From the NCBI RefSeq assembly GCF_000022565.1, contig NC_012483.1:2046001-2110000 (forward strand): 64,000 nt of DNA. The letters run 5' to 3'. The stretch's first letter is position 1. Each line of letters opens with the position of its first letter. Shown in pieces: positions 1-8,392 of the stretch. The translations under genes and the position numbers were made by a program. Below the pieces are notes generated by a model that was given only the letters and a program-made list of their open reading frames with translations, was not told the origin of the DNA and did not search any database. Origin of the DNA: Acidobacterium capsulatum ATCC 51196 (lineage in GTDB: Bacteria > Acidobacteriota > Terriglobia > Terriglobales > Acidobacteriaceae).

Positions 1-171
1 CGGCGCATTTGGCCATGGTTTTGGGATTCGAAGGTTTACCGCAAAGACGCCAAGAGCACAGAGACCACCACTCGACTACGGCCAGCACTGGTTGGATAGG
101 AGAACGCAATCATTAGTTGTATGTTGTATAGCGTTGCGCCAGCATGCGCGAAGGGATAGCCTCAGAATGCG
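1..171. other. leading 171 bp without a recognisable gene
   Basis: I see no supportable coding region here. The phrase ACCGCAAAGACGCCAAGAGC near 40-60 resembles dispersed 'CGCAAAG' type intergenic repeats, but only one copy is in the window. The segment should hold the promoter and leader of the cytidine deaminase gene; no clear -35/-10 pair or strong ribosome binding site can be named. Confidence 0.4.
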
Positions 172-585
172 ATGAGAAGTCCTGAAGAAACACTGCCGTT
201 GCTGCGCACGCTGGCGGAAGAAGCTGCGAAGCTGGCCTATGCGCCTTACTCCAGGTTTCAGGTAGGCGCGGCGCTGCTTCTCGATGATGGGCGCACGGTG
301 ACGGGTTGTAATGTGGAGAACCTGTCTTACGGCTTGACGAGCTGCGCGGAGCGGAATGCGGTCTTTCGCGCGATCAGCGAGCGCGGGCCGGCCGCGAAGA
401 TTGTCGCCATTGCGGTTACAAATATGCGCGGTACCATGTGCGCTCCGTGTGGGGCTTGCCGGCAGGTGCTGCATGAGTTCGCGGCGGAGGACGCCGTGAT
501 TACCTACAGCATGGACGAGGGGTGGGCAACGCGGCGGTTCCGCGAGTTGCTGCCGGATGCCTTTGTGATGACCGGCAAGGCCTAG
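172..585 (+). CDS. cdd: cytidine deaminase
   Basis: Homotetrameric-type cytidine deaminase of 137 residues, which converts cytidine or deoxycytidine to uridine or deoxyuridine in the cytoplasm. The zinc site is complete: C58-A-E60 (motif TSCAERNAVF) and P-C93-G-A-C96-R, with E60 as the proton shuttle. The N-terminal substrate region AYAPYSRFQVGAAL is also typical. The length equals that of the short bacterial family. The start is the ATG at 172; no strong Shine-Dalgarno is visible. The next gene starts 8 bp after the stop, so it heads a nucleoside salvage operon. Identification is by family motifs and is secure. Confidence 0.95.
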   Translation: MRSPEETLPLLRTLAEEAAKLAYAPYSRFQVGAALLLDDGRTVTGCNVENLSYGLTSCAERNAVFRAISERGPAAKIVAIAVTNMRGTMCAPCGACRQVLHEFAAEDAVITYSMDEGWATRRFRELLPDAFVMTGKA

Positions 586-593
586 AGACGCTT

Positions 594-1949
594 ATGCACA
601 CCGTTGATCTGATTCGCAAAAAGCGTGACGGCGAGAGGCTGACCGCAGAAGAGATTTGCTGGCTGGTCGAGGGCGCGGCGCGGCAGTCGATTCCGGAAGA
701 ACAGCTTGCGGCGTGGCTGATGGCGGCGTGGTTGCGAGGGCTGGCTCTTGAAGAACTGGAAGCGCTGACGCTCGCGATGCGGGATTCCGGCGTGGTGCTG
801 AACCACTCCGCGCTGGGGCGCGTGACGGTGGACAAGCATTCCACCGGAGGGGTGGGCGACAAGACGTCGTTTCTCGTGGCTCCGATTGTCGCGGCGGCGG
901 GACTGGCTGACGCGATGATCAGTGGGCGCGCACTGGGGCATACGGGCGGCACGCTGGACAAGCTAGAGTCGATTCCGGGCTACCGCACGCGGTTGAGTCC
1001 GAACGAGATGCACGGCGTGCTGGCGCGCTGCGGCTGCTCGATTGTGGGACAGACGGAGGACCTGGCCCCGGCGGACCGCACGCTGTATGCGCTGCGCGAC
1101 CGCACGGCGACGGTGGAAAGCCCTTACCTGATTTGCGCGTCGATCATGAGCAAAAAGCTTGCCGCCGGACTCGATGCCCTGGTGCTCGATGTGAAGACGG
1201 GCTCGGGCGCGTTTTTGCGGGATGAAACGCAAGCGGCCTTCCTGGCGGCGCTGATGGTGGCGACCGGCGAACGAGCGGGCACGCGCACGGCAGCCGTGTT
1301 GACGGACATGAGCCAGCCGCTGGGACGATTTGCGGGCAACTGGGTAGAGATTTGGGAATCCGTGGAACTGCTGCGCGGCGGCCGCCACGCCATGAGCGAA
1401 GACCTGCGCGAGGTTTCGCTGGTGCTGGCCGGGTGGATGCTGCACCTGGGCGGAAAGACCCCGAGCCCGGAAGCGGGCCATGCGCTGGCGGGCGAGAAGC
1501 TGGAAGATGGATCGGCGTGGAGGGCCTTCCGAGACATGGTGGCGGCGCAGGGCGGCGATGTGAAGGTGCTGGAGGAGCCGGAGAAGTTTCACAGGCCCGC
1601 ATTCCGGCGCACGCTGCGGGCGGCGCGGAGCGGCTATCTGACAGCCATGGACTGCACGCAGGCCGGGTGGGCCGTGCAGCGGCTGGGCGCGGGACGGGAG
1701 CGGGCGGGCGAGCCGGTAGAGGCGCATGCGGGCCTGGAGATGCACGCGAAGCTGGGGATGCGCGTGGAGGCCGGGGAGCCGCTCTGCACTTTGTTTGCGC
1801 AGGAGGAGGCGCGCTTTGAAGAGCCGGAGCGGTTGCTAGCCGAGGCCATCACGATTGCAGAGCATGCCGCGAAGACGCCGCGACTGGTGAAGGAAATCAT
1901 CACAGATGCGAACAAAAACAAATTTCTGGAATTCGCGAGGGAACGGTAG
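594..1949 (+). CDS. deoA: pyrimidine-nucleoside / thymidine phosphorylase
   Basis: Phosphorolysis of thymidine, deoxyuridine or uridine to base and (deoxy)ribose-1-phosphate. The protein has the family signature KHSTGGVGDKTSFLVAP and SGRALGHTGGTLDKLES, which bind phosphate and nucleoside, and the C-terminal domain with VKxGxPL-like EAGEPLCTLF. The open frame extends upstream into cdd (to 522), but the ATG at 594 gives MHTVDLIRKKRDGERL, the normal family N-terminus, and 451 residues, the usual size. It follows cdd by 8 bp, so the two are co-transcribed and act in sequence: cytidine to uridine to uracil. Whether it is strictly thymidine-specific (DeoA) or broad (Pdp) cannot be decided from sequence by eye. 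Confidence 0.93.
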   Translation: MHTVDLIRKKRDGERLTAEEICWLVEGAARQSIPEEQLAAWLMAAWLRGLALEELEALTLAMRDSGVVLNHSALGRVTVDKHSTGGVGDKTSFLVAPIVAAAGLADAMISGRALGHTGGTLDKLESIPGYRTRLSPNEMHGVLARCGCSIVGQTEDLAPADRTLYALRDRTATVESPYLICASIMSKKLAAGLDALVLDVKTGSGAFLRDETQAAFLAALMVATGERAGTRTAAVLTDMSQPLGRFAGNWVEIWESVELLRGGRHAMSEDLREVSLVLAGWMLHLGGKTPSPEAGHALAGEKLEDGSAWRAFRDMVAAQGGDVKVLEEPEKFHRPAFRRTLRAARSGYLTAMDCTQAGWAVQRLGAGRERAGEPVEAHAGLEMHAKLGMRVEAGEPLCTLFAQEEARFEEPERLLAEAITIAEHAAKTPRLVKEIITDANKNKFLEFARER

Positions 1950-2310
1950 GATTAGATTTCCCGGAGCGTGAATGGCTGAAATGCAGATCCCTCGACTTCG
2001 CCGCGCATCGGCTCCGCTCAAGATGACAAGCTCTGGAGAATTGTGGGGATGGAGCACAAATCCACGTCCGGCGGGAAGCGATGCCCCAAAATAGTGGGAG
2101 AAACTTCGGGCGGCGTTGGCGCGCGAAGCATCGCCGGGATTCTTCGCTTCGCTCAGAATGACGCCCGAGGGGTTGAGGGCTTTGCGGGACTGGGCTTTGT
2201 GGATGGGAAGGTGCAGGTCCTCGGCTCGCTTCGCTCGGTCGGGATGACAATTTCAGAGATTGCGCTTCGCAGGCTGCGGTGCGGGCTATACGAGTTTCAG
2301 GAGTAAGAGT
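1950..2310. repeat. 361-bp spacer with three copies of a short dispersed repeat
   Basis: The gap between the phosphorylase and the transporter holds no convincing gene. It carries three related segments of about 27-42 bp: 1989-2030, about 2137-2163 and 2219-2250. Each runs as a CTTCGCTxCGCTC-like core followed by a conserved end of the type AGAATGACG, AAGATGACAAG or GGGATGACAA. A fourth copy lies inside recG at 27886-27920. When read in frame they give the fragments ILRFAQND and LRSVGMT. These look like small dispersed intergenic repeats of the host genome rather than coding sequence. Confidence 0.7.
2299..2303 (+). promoter_or_regulatory. ribosome binding site deciding the nupC TTG start
   Basis: AGGAG followed by a 7-nt spacer and TTG. 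This supports a TTG start rather than the in-frame ATG 51 bp upstream. Confidence 0.65.
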
Positions 2311-3549
2311 TTGGGTCGATTCACTGGCATTCTAGGTTTGCTCACCATGCTGCTGCTGGCATGGATTTTCTCTACCAACCGGAAGGCGATTCGCTGGCGC
2401 ACGGTGGCCTGGGGGCTGGGCCTGCAGTGGATTTTTGCTTTTCTGGTACTCCGGGTGGCTTGGGGACAAGACGTGCTGGCGGCCGCCGGTAGCGCAGTGA
2501 ATCACATGCTGGACTATGCCTTTGCCGGCTCCTCGTTTGTGTTTGGCGACCTGGGCAAGCAGCACTCGTCGATGGGTTCATTCTTTGCCTTTCAAGTGCT
2601 GCCCGCCATCATCTTTATCTCGGCCTTGTTTGCGGTGCTGTACCACATTGGCGTGATGCAGATCATTATCCGAGTCTTTGCGCGGGTGATGCAGTGGACG
2701 ATGAAGATCTCGGGCGCGGAGAGCCTGAATGTGGCGGCAAGCATCTTCATGGGGCAGACTGAGGCTCCGCTGACGATACGGCCCTTTCTTACCGGGCTGA
2801 CCAACTCTGAATTGATGACCATCATGACCAGCGGCATGGCGCATGTCTCGGGCGGCATCATGGCTGCGTACATTGTTTACGGCATCTCGGCGCAGCATCT
2901 GCTGGAAGCAGTGATCATGACTGCGCCGGGCACCATTCTGATTGCCAAAATGCTTGTGCCGGAGACGGAAAAGCCAGCCACCGAAGGCGTGGTGCACATG
3001 CCGAAACAGGAAGAGCACAAGGAAGAAAACCTGCTTGGGGCAATTGCGCGCGGCACCATTGACGGCGGCCGGCTGGCCATCAATGTGGGCATCATGCTGA
3101 TCTCGTTCATCGCACTGATTGCGCTGGTGAATGGCGTCATGGGCGACGCAAGCGGATGGCTGGGCGCGCACCATATTCCCTTTCCGTCGAGCCTGAATGC
3201 GATTCTGGGCTTCTTCTTCGCGCCGATTGCATGGCTGATCGGCATTCCGTGGAAGGACGCTCATGTGGTGGGCAACCTGCTCGGAACGCGCATGGTGATC
3301 AATGAGTTGGTCGCTTATTCGTATCTCGGCGCGCAGAAGGCGATGATTGCTCCACGCTCGTTTACGATTGCGACGTTTGCGCTTTGCGGCTTCGCGAATT
3401 TAAGCTCCATTGGCATGCAGATTGGCGGCATTGGCGCGTTGGCCCCGAGCCGCCGCAATGACCTGGCGCGGCTGGGATTGCGCGCTATGCTGGCCGGCAC
3501 CATGGCCAACCTGGTGTCAGCCTCAATTGTCAGCATTCTGTTGAAGTAA
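2311..3549 (+). CDS. nupC: NupC-type concentrative nucleoside transporter
   Basis: Inner-membrane nucleoside:cation symporter of the CNT family, about 412 residues. The N-terminal hydrophobic helices, the NupC gate region (MGQTEAPLTIRPFL) and the C-terminal core (GNLLGTRMVINELVAY, then FALCGFANLSSIGMQIGG) are the family's characteristic blocks; the Q-T-E and N-E-x-V-A-Y elements line the nucleoside site. The start is most likely the TTG at 2311, because AGGAG lies at 2299-2303 with a 7-nt spacer; an upstream in-frame ATG at 2260 would fall within repeat sequence. It sits between deoA and the purine nucleoside phosphorylase gene, which fits nucleoside uptake feeding salvage enzymes. Confidence 0.92.
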   Translation: MGRFTGILGLLTMLLLAWIFSTNRKAIRWRTVAWGLGLQWIFAFLVLRVAWGQDVLAAAGSAVNHMLDYAFAGSSFVFGDLGKQHSSMGSFFAFQVLPAIIFISALFAVLYHIGVMQIIIRVFARVMQWTMKISGAESLNVAASIFMGQTEAPLTIRPFLTGLTNSELMTIMTSGMAHVSGGIMAAYIVYGISAQHLLEAVIMTAPGTILIAKMLVPETEKPATEGVVHMPKQEEHKEENLLGAIARGTIDGGRLAINVGIMLISFIALIALVNGVMGDASGWLGAHHIPFPSSLNAILGFFFAPIAWLIGIPWKDAHVVGNLLGTRMVINELVAYSYLGAQKAMIAPRSFTIATFALCGFANLSSIGMQIGGIGALAPSRRNDLARLGLRAMLAGTMANLVSASIVSILLK

Positions 3550-3563
3550 GAAGGAGAGTCCGG

Positions 3564-4418
3564 ATGAGCAGCCTGTCGATTTTCTCTGAAACGATTGAAG
3601 CAACCGCGTGTATTCGCAAGCGCAGTCCGCTGCAACCCAAGGTCGCCGTTGTGCTTGGTTCGGGGCTGGGCGCTTTTGCCGGTTCGCTGACAAATTCAAA
3701 GTGCATGCGCTTTTCTGAGGCGCCGCACTTCCCTGTTTCGAATGTGCAAGGGCATAGCGGGCGCATTCATATTGGCCAGTGCGGGGATACACCGGTGCTG
3801 GTGATGCAGGGCCGCGTGCATGCGTATGAGGGCTACAAGCCATCGCAGGTAGCTTTTCCGGTGCGTGTGATGAAGCAGCTCGGCATCGAGCAGGTGATTG
3901 TGACCAACGCGGCGGGCGGCATTCGCGAGGGGCTGCAGCCGGGCGAGCTGGTTCTGATTGAGGATCACATCAATCTGACGGGCTACAACCCGCTGTGCGG
4001 CGTGAATGAGGAACGCTTCGGGCCGCGCTTTTTTGACATGACCAACGCGTACTCGCCGCGCCTGCGCAAGCTGGCGCACTCCGTGGCGGAGCAGCATGGC
4101 CACTCCCTCAAAGAGGGCGTCTACATTGGGGTACTGGGACCGAGCTTTGAGACGCCGGCCGAGATTCGCGCCTTTCGCTCGATGGGCGCTGACCTGGTAG
4201 GTATGTCCACGGTGCAGGAAGTGATAGCCGCACGGCACATGGGCCTGGAGGTGCTGGGGATCTCCTGCGTGACCAATCTTGCCGCAGGCCTGCAGAACGA
4301 GGAGCTGACGCACGAAGAGGTGCTGGAGACCGGCAAGCGCACCGAGGCGCAGTTGACGCAACTGCTGCAGGGCGTGATTCCTCAGATGGCCGGACTCGGC
4401 CGGGAAGACGCAGCGTGA
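3564..4418 (+). CDS. punA: purine nucleoside phosphorylase (trimeric PNP-I type)
   Basis: Phosphorolysis of inosine and guanosine. The 284-residue protein has the low-molecular-mass trimeric PNP blocks: VVLGSGLGAFAG near the N-terminus, HSGRIHIGQ and MQGRVHAYEGY for phosphate and sugar binding, VTNAAGGI, and GMSTVQEVIAARHMGLEVLG. The start ATG at 3564 is preceded by AAGGAG at 3551-3556. It is 14 bp after nupC and overlaps the next gene by four bases. The N-terminal 20 residues (through the TACIRKRSPLQPK region) precede the core fold as is usual. Together with the upstream genes it completes the salvage of purine nucleosides. Confidence 0.94.
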   Translation: MSSLSIFSETIEATACIRKRSPLQPKVAVVLGSGLGAFAGSLTNSKCMRFSEAPHFPVSNVQGHSGRIHIGQCGDTPVLVMQGRVHAYEGYKPSQVAFPVRVMKQLGIEQVIVTNAAGGIREGLQPGELVLIEDHINLTGYNPLCGVNEERFGPRFFDMTNAYSPRLRKLAHSVAEQHGHSLKEGVYIGVLGPSFETPAEIRAFRSMGADLVGMSTVQEVIAARHMGLEVLGISCVTNLAAGLQNEELTHEEVLETGKRTEAQLTQLLQGVIPQMAGLGREDAA

Positions 4419-5029
4419 AGCCTGCCCTGATTCTGGGGGTGGGAGGCTGTTCGGGCTCGGGCAAGACCACACTGGCACGGGAGCTGGCACGCGAGCTGAA
4501 GGGCGTGCCCTTCCTGCTGGACCACTATTACCGCGACCTCAGCCACCTGAGCTATGAGGAGCGGTGCGTGCAGAACTTTGACCATCCTGACGCCATCGAG
4601 ACCTGCCTGCTGATCGAGCAACTGGAGCAACTGGCAGCCAGCCACACGATTGCGCAGCCGCGCTACGACTTTGCCACGCACACCCGGCGCGCCGGCGTCG
4701 AGGAGCGCATGGAGCCGGCAGCCTGCATTGTGGTGGACGGCATCTTTGCGCTGTATTATCCGGGGCTGCGGCGGCTTTATGATCTGAGCGTGTATGTGGA
4801 TGCTCCGGACGCGGTGTGCTACGAGCGACGTCTGGCGCGCGACATTCGCGAGCGCGGGCGCACGCCGGAGTCGGTGGCCGGGCACTATGCCGCAACAGTG
4901 CGCCCCATGGCGGAACGCTACGTGCGACCCTCGTCGCAGTATGCCGATCTGATTGTGCAGGGCACCGAATCCCTGGACTGGTCAGTAGAGCGCGTGATGG
5001 CCGAGATTGGTGAGCGGGGACTGGTGTGA
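4415..5029 (+). CDS. udk: uridine kinase-like P-loop kinase
   Basis: Phosphoribulokinase/uridine kinase family, 204 residues, expected to phosphorylate uridine or cytidine with ATP or GTP. The P-loop is GGCSGSGKTT at residues about 10-19, followed by LLDHYYRDLSHLSYEER and FDHPDAIE, then QPRYDFATHTR, the classic uridine kinase blocks, and VVDGIFALYYP (Walker B-like). The GTG start overlaps the punA stop codon as GTGA, so translation is coupled. The family also contains kinases of other small molecules, but the five-gene nucleoside context favours uridine kinase. Confidence 0.87.
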   Translation: MKPALILGVGGCSGSGKTTLARELARELKGVPFLLDHYYRDLSHLSYEERCVQNFDHPDAIETCLLIEQLEQLAASHTIAQPRYDFATHTRRAGVEERMEPAACIVVDGIFALYYPGLRRLYDLSVYVDAPDAVCYERRLARDIRERGRTPESVAGHYAATVRPMAERYVRPSSQYADLIVQGTESLDWSVERVMAEIGERGLV

Positions 5030-5299
5030 GCCAGTTGTCAGTTCCCAGTTGTCAGTGATCAGTCCCCAGTTTTCAGTTGCCAGTTGCCAGTGGTCAGTGA
5101 TGATCGGGATCGATGCAGATTTCTGCATCATTGAGCCGAAGGCACACGGTTCATTCAGCAACATCTTTTCTTGCTTCCATCACGCGGCAGAGGGGATCGC
5201 GCCTGTGCTTCCGCCGGAGAAACAACCGATTGCTGAAGCTGACCACCAGGCACTGAGGATGAAGGCTGAAAACTGAAAACTGGGGACTGAAAACTGCTT
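5030..5299. repeat. repeat-rich spacer with 18-bp inverted arms
   Basis: After the uridine kinase stop there is a run of imperfect tandem CAGTTGTCAGT / CAGTTGCCAGT units (about 5034-5100). The 18-mer CAGTCCCCAGTTTTCAGT at 5060-5077 recurs as its exact reverse complement at 5272-5289, giving arms separated by about 195 bp. A second small palindrome, GATGCAGATTTCTGCATC, lies at about 5113-5130. No gene is supported. The layout resembles a small non-autonomous repeat element, or two oppositely oriented CAGT-repeat tracts, lying between convergent genes. Confidence 0.65.
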
Positions 5300-6958
5300 T
5301 TAGATTCCCACCGGAAAGGGCTTGGGCGAGGACTCGTCGAGGTTGGTTCCGCCGCGCCGCCAGCGTTCAAACCGGCCCTGGAAGATCGAGAGCAGCCCGG
5401 TGTACCAGTAGCCGACTACGAAGATGAGCAGGAACGGGACGGTGAAGTAGCTCTGGTTAACGATGGCGTACCAGATGCACCACATGAACCATGCGCCGAT
5501 GGCCAGCTCCAGCAGGGGCAGAATGCCGAGGCGCTTGCGGTATTTGGTGGCCTTGCTGCGTTCCCCCTTCGCCTGCACGCGGTATTTGGGCGTGCGCTTG
5601 AACGAACTCTTGATGCCGAGCAGCGCCTCGATGACCGCCTTGGAGTTGGTCAGAGTAAGGCCGATGCCAAGCGCCATGAGAAAAGGCAAATAGCAAAGCG
5701 TTCTGAACCAGCGATGCGGATACAGAATCTGCTGCGAAACCATGTAGAACGAGGCGATGGAGAAGGTAGACGCCGCAAAGAGCGGAAAGTCGATGAAGAG
5801 CATCTGAAACCATCCTTGATGGAACTGGATGATCTCAGTGGGCAGCAGCAGAATCGAGAGCACGATCATCAGCGGATAGCTGATGTTGGCCGTGAGGTGG
5901 TACCAGGCTTCGAGCTTCTCATGCCAGGAAAGGTCGGCGCGCAGCACCTGCGGCATGATCTTTTTTGAGGTCTGAATGAGGCCCTTGGCCCATCGCGCTT
6001 GTTGCGTTTTGAAAGCCGTCATCTCAATGGGCAGCTCGGCCGGGCACTCGACATCCTGAAGATACTTGAACTTCCAGCCGACGAGCTGCGCGCGGTAGCT
6101 GAGGTCTGTGTCTTCGGTGAGGGTGTCATGCTGCCAGCCACCGGCATCGGTGATGGCGGTGCGGCGCCACATGCCGGCTGTGCCATTGAAGTTGAAGAAG
6201 ACGCCGGCGCGGGAGCGAGCGCCATGCTCGAGCACGAAATGGCCATCAAGCAGAATAGCCTCGACCTGCGTGAGAAAGCTGTAGTCGCGATTCAGGTGCG
6301 TCCAGCGAGTCTGCACCATGCCGATGGCTGGATCGCTGAAATGGTGGATGACCTTCATCAGCCAATCGGGCGAGGGAACAAAGTCAGCGTCAAAGATGGC
6401 GACGAATTCGCCTTTTGCGACCTTCAGGCCCTCATCGAGCGCGCCGGCCTTGTAGCCTTGCCGGTTGGTGCGGTGCAGGTAGACGATGGGCTGGCCTTGC
6501 TCCTGATACTTCTTGACCAGCGCGGCGGCCACGGCCTGCGTTTCGTCGGTCGAGTCGTCGAGGACCTGAATCTCCAGCCGGTCTCTCGGATAATCCATCG
6601 CGCAAATGGCCTCGATGAGGCGGTCAATCACAAACTGCTCATTGAAGATGGGTAACTGCACCGTGACACGAGGCAGTTCGGGAAACTCTTTGGGCGGCTC
6701 TTTGGTGGCGCGCTTGCGGAAGCGGTAATACTCCCACACCATGATGTAGCGATGCACCCCATAGAACGACAGGATGATCATCACGAGGAAGTAGGGCGTG
6801 AGCATCGCCGCATCAAAGAGGTTCCAGTGGTAGAGGTGCTGGAAGGTATTGTCGGCGTAATGGGTGTGCCAATAATGGGACAGCTTGTGCATGTTCAGGT
6901 CCGCAAGCGCCGAGAGCGCGTTGGCGGGTAGAGGTATCAGCGTGTCCATGACCGGCAT
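5300..6958 (-). CDS. membrane family-2 glycosyltransferase (processive, cellulose/mannan-synthase-like)
   Basis: About 552 residues. An N-terminal membrane segment (about residues 40-60) is followed by a GT-A domain with the processive GT2 signature: VQLPIFNE, the first Asp pair in VLDDSTD, FDADFVP (DxD), TEDTDLSYR and QQARWAKG (QxxRW). Three to five C-terminal membrane helices follow, with a basic cytoplasmic loop (KYRVQAKGERSKATKYRKR). It should polymerise or transfer sugar from a nucleotide sugar at the inner membrane, probably for a beta-linked glucan or mannan-like polymer; the substrate is unknown. The frame stays open to 7534, but that part is antisense to the DoxX-like gene; the ATG at 6958 (MPVMDTLIPL) is the likely start. 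No PilZ domain is seen. Confidence 0.88.
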   Translation of the reverse strand: MPVMDTLIPLPANALSALADLNMHKLSHYWHTHYADNTFQHLYHWNLFDAAMLTPYFLVMIILSFYGVHRYIMVWEYYRFRKRATKEPPKEFPELPRVTVQLPIFNEQFVIDRLIEAICAMDYPRDRLEIQVLDDSTDETQAVAAALVKKYQEQGQPIVYLHRTNRQGYKAGALDEGLKVAKGEFVAIFDADFVPSPDWLMKVIHHFSDPAIGMVQTRWTHLNRDYSFLTQVEAILLDGHFVLEHGARSRAGVFFNFNGTAGMWRRTAITDAGGWQHDTLTEDTDLSYRAQLVGWKFKYLQDVECPAELPIEMTAFKTQQARWAKGLIQTSKKIMPQVLRADLSWHEKLEAWYHLTANISYPLMIVLSILLLPTEIIQFHQGWFQMLFIDFPLFAASTFSIASFYMVSQQILYPHRWFRTLCYLPFLMALGIGLTLTNSKAVIEALLGIKSSFKRTPKYRVQAKGERSKATKYRKRLGILPLLELAIGAWFMWCIWYAIVNQSYFTVPFLLIFVVGYWYTGLLSIFQGRFERWRRGGTNLDESSPKPFPVGI

Positions 6959-7078
6959 GTCATGGTTATTGTACGGGTTAGAACCGCGGAAACAATACGG
7001 CGGGGTTATATGCCGGAGAACCCCCTTTCGGCGCAGGCCAAAAATAGCCCGGCAGGAAGAGAAACGAGGAGAAATCTC

Positions 7079-7522
7079 ATGGCAAGACTGGCAGCTCTGG
7101 CATCGGGACGAGGCATTCCGGAGTTTCCGGCATTGGCGCTGACGGCGCTGCGCATCACGACGGGCGCGGCGCTGTTTCTGCACCACGGATGGGAGAAGCG
7201 GCCAACGCAGTGGGGCGTGTTCATGGCGCACTTCCCTAACCTGTTTCACCTGGGCTCGCCGCTCAGCTTTCTGATTGCGTTCTTCTCTGACTTTGTATGC
7301 TCGCTGCTGATTGTGCTGGGCCTCGGCACACGCTGGGCGGCGCTTTTCTGCTTCTGCAATCTCTGGGTGGCGTGGGAGTTTGTACACCACTTCGCGTTTC
7401 TGGGCCGCGGGCCCGAAGCCGATCATGGCGAGCTGATTGTGCTGTATCTCGGCGCGCTGGCCGCGATTGCGCTGGCGGGGCCGGGGCGCTTCAGCATCGA
7501 CGGTGCGCGCGGGAATGGCTGA
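7079..7522 (+). CDS. DoxX-like membrane protein
   Basis: A 147-residue protein with about four hydrophobic helices and the DoxX block near the N-terminus (LRITTGAALFLHHGWEKRP), then FLIAFFSDFVCSLLIVLGLG and GELIVLYLGALAAIALAGPG. DoxX-family proteins sit in the inner membrane and are linked to redox or sulfur/oxidative stress functions in some bacteria, but no biochemical role can be assigned here. The ATG at 7079 is chosen because ACGAGGAG lies just upstream; the frame is open further upstream to 6962 but overlaps the divergent glycosyltransferase promoter region. It is transcribed divergently from the GT2 gene. Confidence 0.8.
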   Translation: MARLAALASGRGIPEFPALALTALRITTGAALFLHHGWEKRPTQWGVFMAHFPNLFHLGSPLSFLIAFFSDFVCSLLIVLGLGTRWAALFCFCNLWVAWEFVHHFAFLGRGPEADHGELIVLYLGALAAIALAGPGRFSIDGARGNG

Positions 7523-7645
7523 GCGGCGCGGCAATTTTTGACGCGCTGAAGGATTGTGCGAGATTCCTCATGACTGGATAAAACCGGCCTTGCGGCGGCA
7601 TGGGCAGCGAGCCGTCTGGCGTATTTCAATGCCATTGAGGGATCT

Positions 7646-8380
7646 ATGGCAAACAACTACGTAATTCTGGGCGCGTATGGCGGCATTGGCAGTGCGCTGA
7701 CGCGGCGGCTGGCCGACGCGGGGCACCGGCTCTTTTTGGTGGGCCGCGATCAGGCCAGGCTGCAGCCGCTGGCTGCTGAGGTGGGCGCGGTGGGTTTTGC
7801 CCGCGCCGATGCCACCGCATCCGCCGAAGTGGAGAGCACCATTGCCGACGGAGCAGCGCAACTAGGCACCCTGGATGGCATCGCCAACTGCTTCGGCTCG
7901 CTGCTGCTCAAGCCGGCTCACCTGACCACAGATGAAGAGCTGGAAGCGACGCTGGCCATCAGCCTGAAGAGTGCTTTTGCCACCGTGCGGGCGGCGGCGC
8001 GCACTATGAAGCAGGGTGGCAGCGTGGTGCTGCTCTCGAGCGCGGCGGCGCGGCTGGGCATCGCCAGCCATGAGGCGATTGCCGCAGCCAAGGCCGGGGT
8101 GCAGGGATTGGCGCTGTCAGCGGCGGCCACCTATGCCAGCCGGAACCTGCGTGTCAACTGCGTCGCTCCCGGACTGACGAAGACTCCCCTGACTGAGCGC
8201 ATTACAGGCAATGAAATGGCCGCCAAAGGCTCGCTCGCGATGCATGCGCTGGGGCGCTTTGGCGAGGCCAGCGAAGTGGCGTCGGCGATTGCCTGGTTGC
8301 TCGATCCAGAGCAGAGCTGGGTCACCGGGCAGGTGATCGGCGTCGATGGCGGACTCGCCACGGTGCGGACGAGGGGTTAG
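7646..8380 (+). CDS. SDR-family protein lacking the catalytic tyrosine
   Basis: A 244-residue Rossmann protein of the short-chain dehydrogenase/reductase superfamily. It has the nucleotide-binding motif LGAYGGIGSAL (residues 8-18), the catalytic Ser region VVLLSSAAA (S132) and the C-terminal PG motif NCVAPGLTKTPL, plus GQVIGVDGG. The expected Ser-x12-Tyr-x3-Lys is here S132-x12-I145-x3-K149, within SHEAIAAAKAG, so the usual catalytic Tyr is an Ile. The Lys is kept. This points to a divergent subfamily or altered chemistry. It is preceded by the DoxX-like gene by about 120 bp. No substrate can be named. Confidence 0.85.
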   Translation: MANNYVILGAYGGIGSALTRRLADAGHRLFLVGRDQARLQPLAAEVGAVGFARADATASAEVESTIADGAAQLGTLDGIANCFGSLLLKPAHLTTDEELEATLAISLKSAFATVRAAARTMKQGGSVVLLSSAAARLGIASHEAIAAAKAGVQGLALSAAATYASRNLRVNCVAPGLTKTPLTERITGNEMAAKGSLAMHALGRFGEASEVASAIAWLLDPEQSWVTGQVIGVDGGLATVRTRG

Positions 8381-8392
8381 GGCGCTTCCGCT

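Noticed and set aside
963-1745. Minus-strand open frame opposite the pyrimidine phosphorylase gene
   Set aside because: Composition is antisense-like (Arg/Ala/His-rich) and the sense strand holds the full enzyme.
2043-2306. 87-codon plus-strand frame in the repeat-rich gap before nupC
   Set aside because: It is made of the dispersed repeat read in frame (ILRFAQND, LRSVGMT). No start signal of quality and no homology recalled.
6959-7534. N-terminal extension of the GT2 glycosyltransferase frame
   Set aside because: The extra 192 codons lie antisense to the DoxX-like gene; MPVMDTLIPL at 6958 is the first plausible start.
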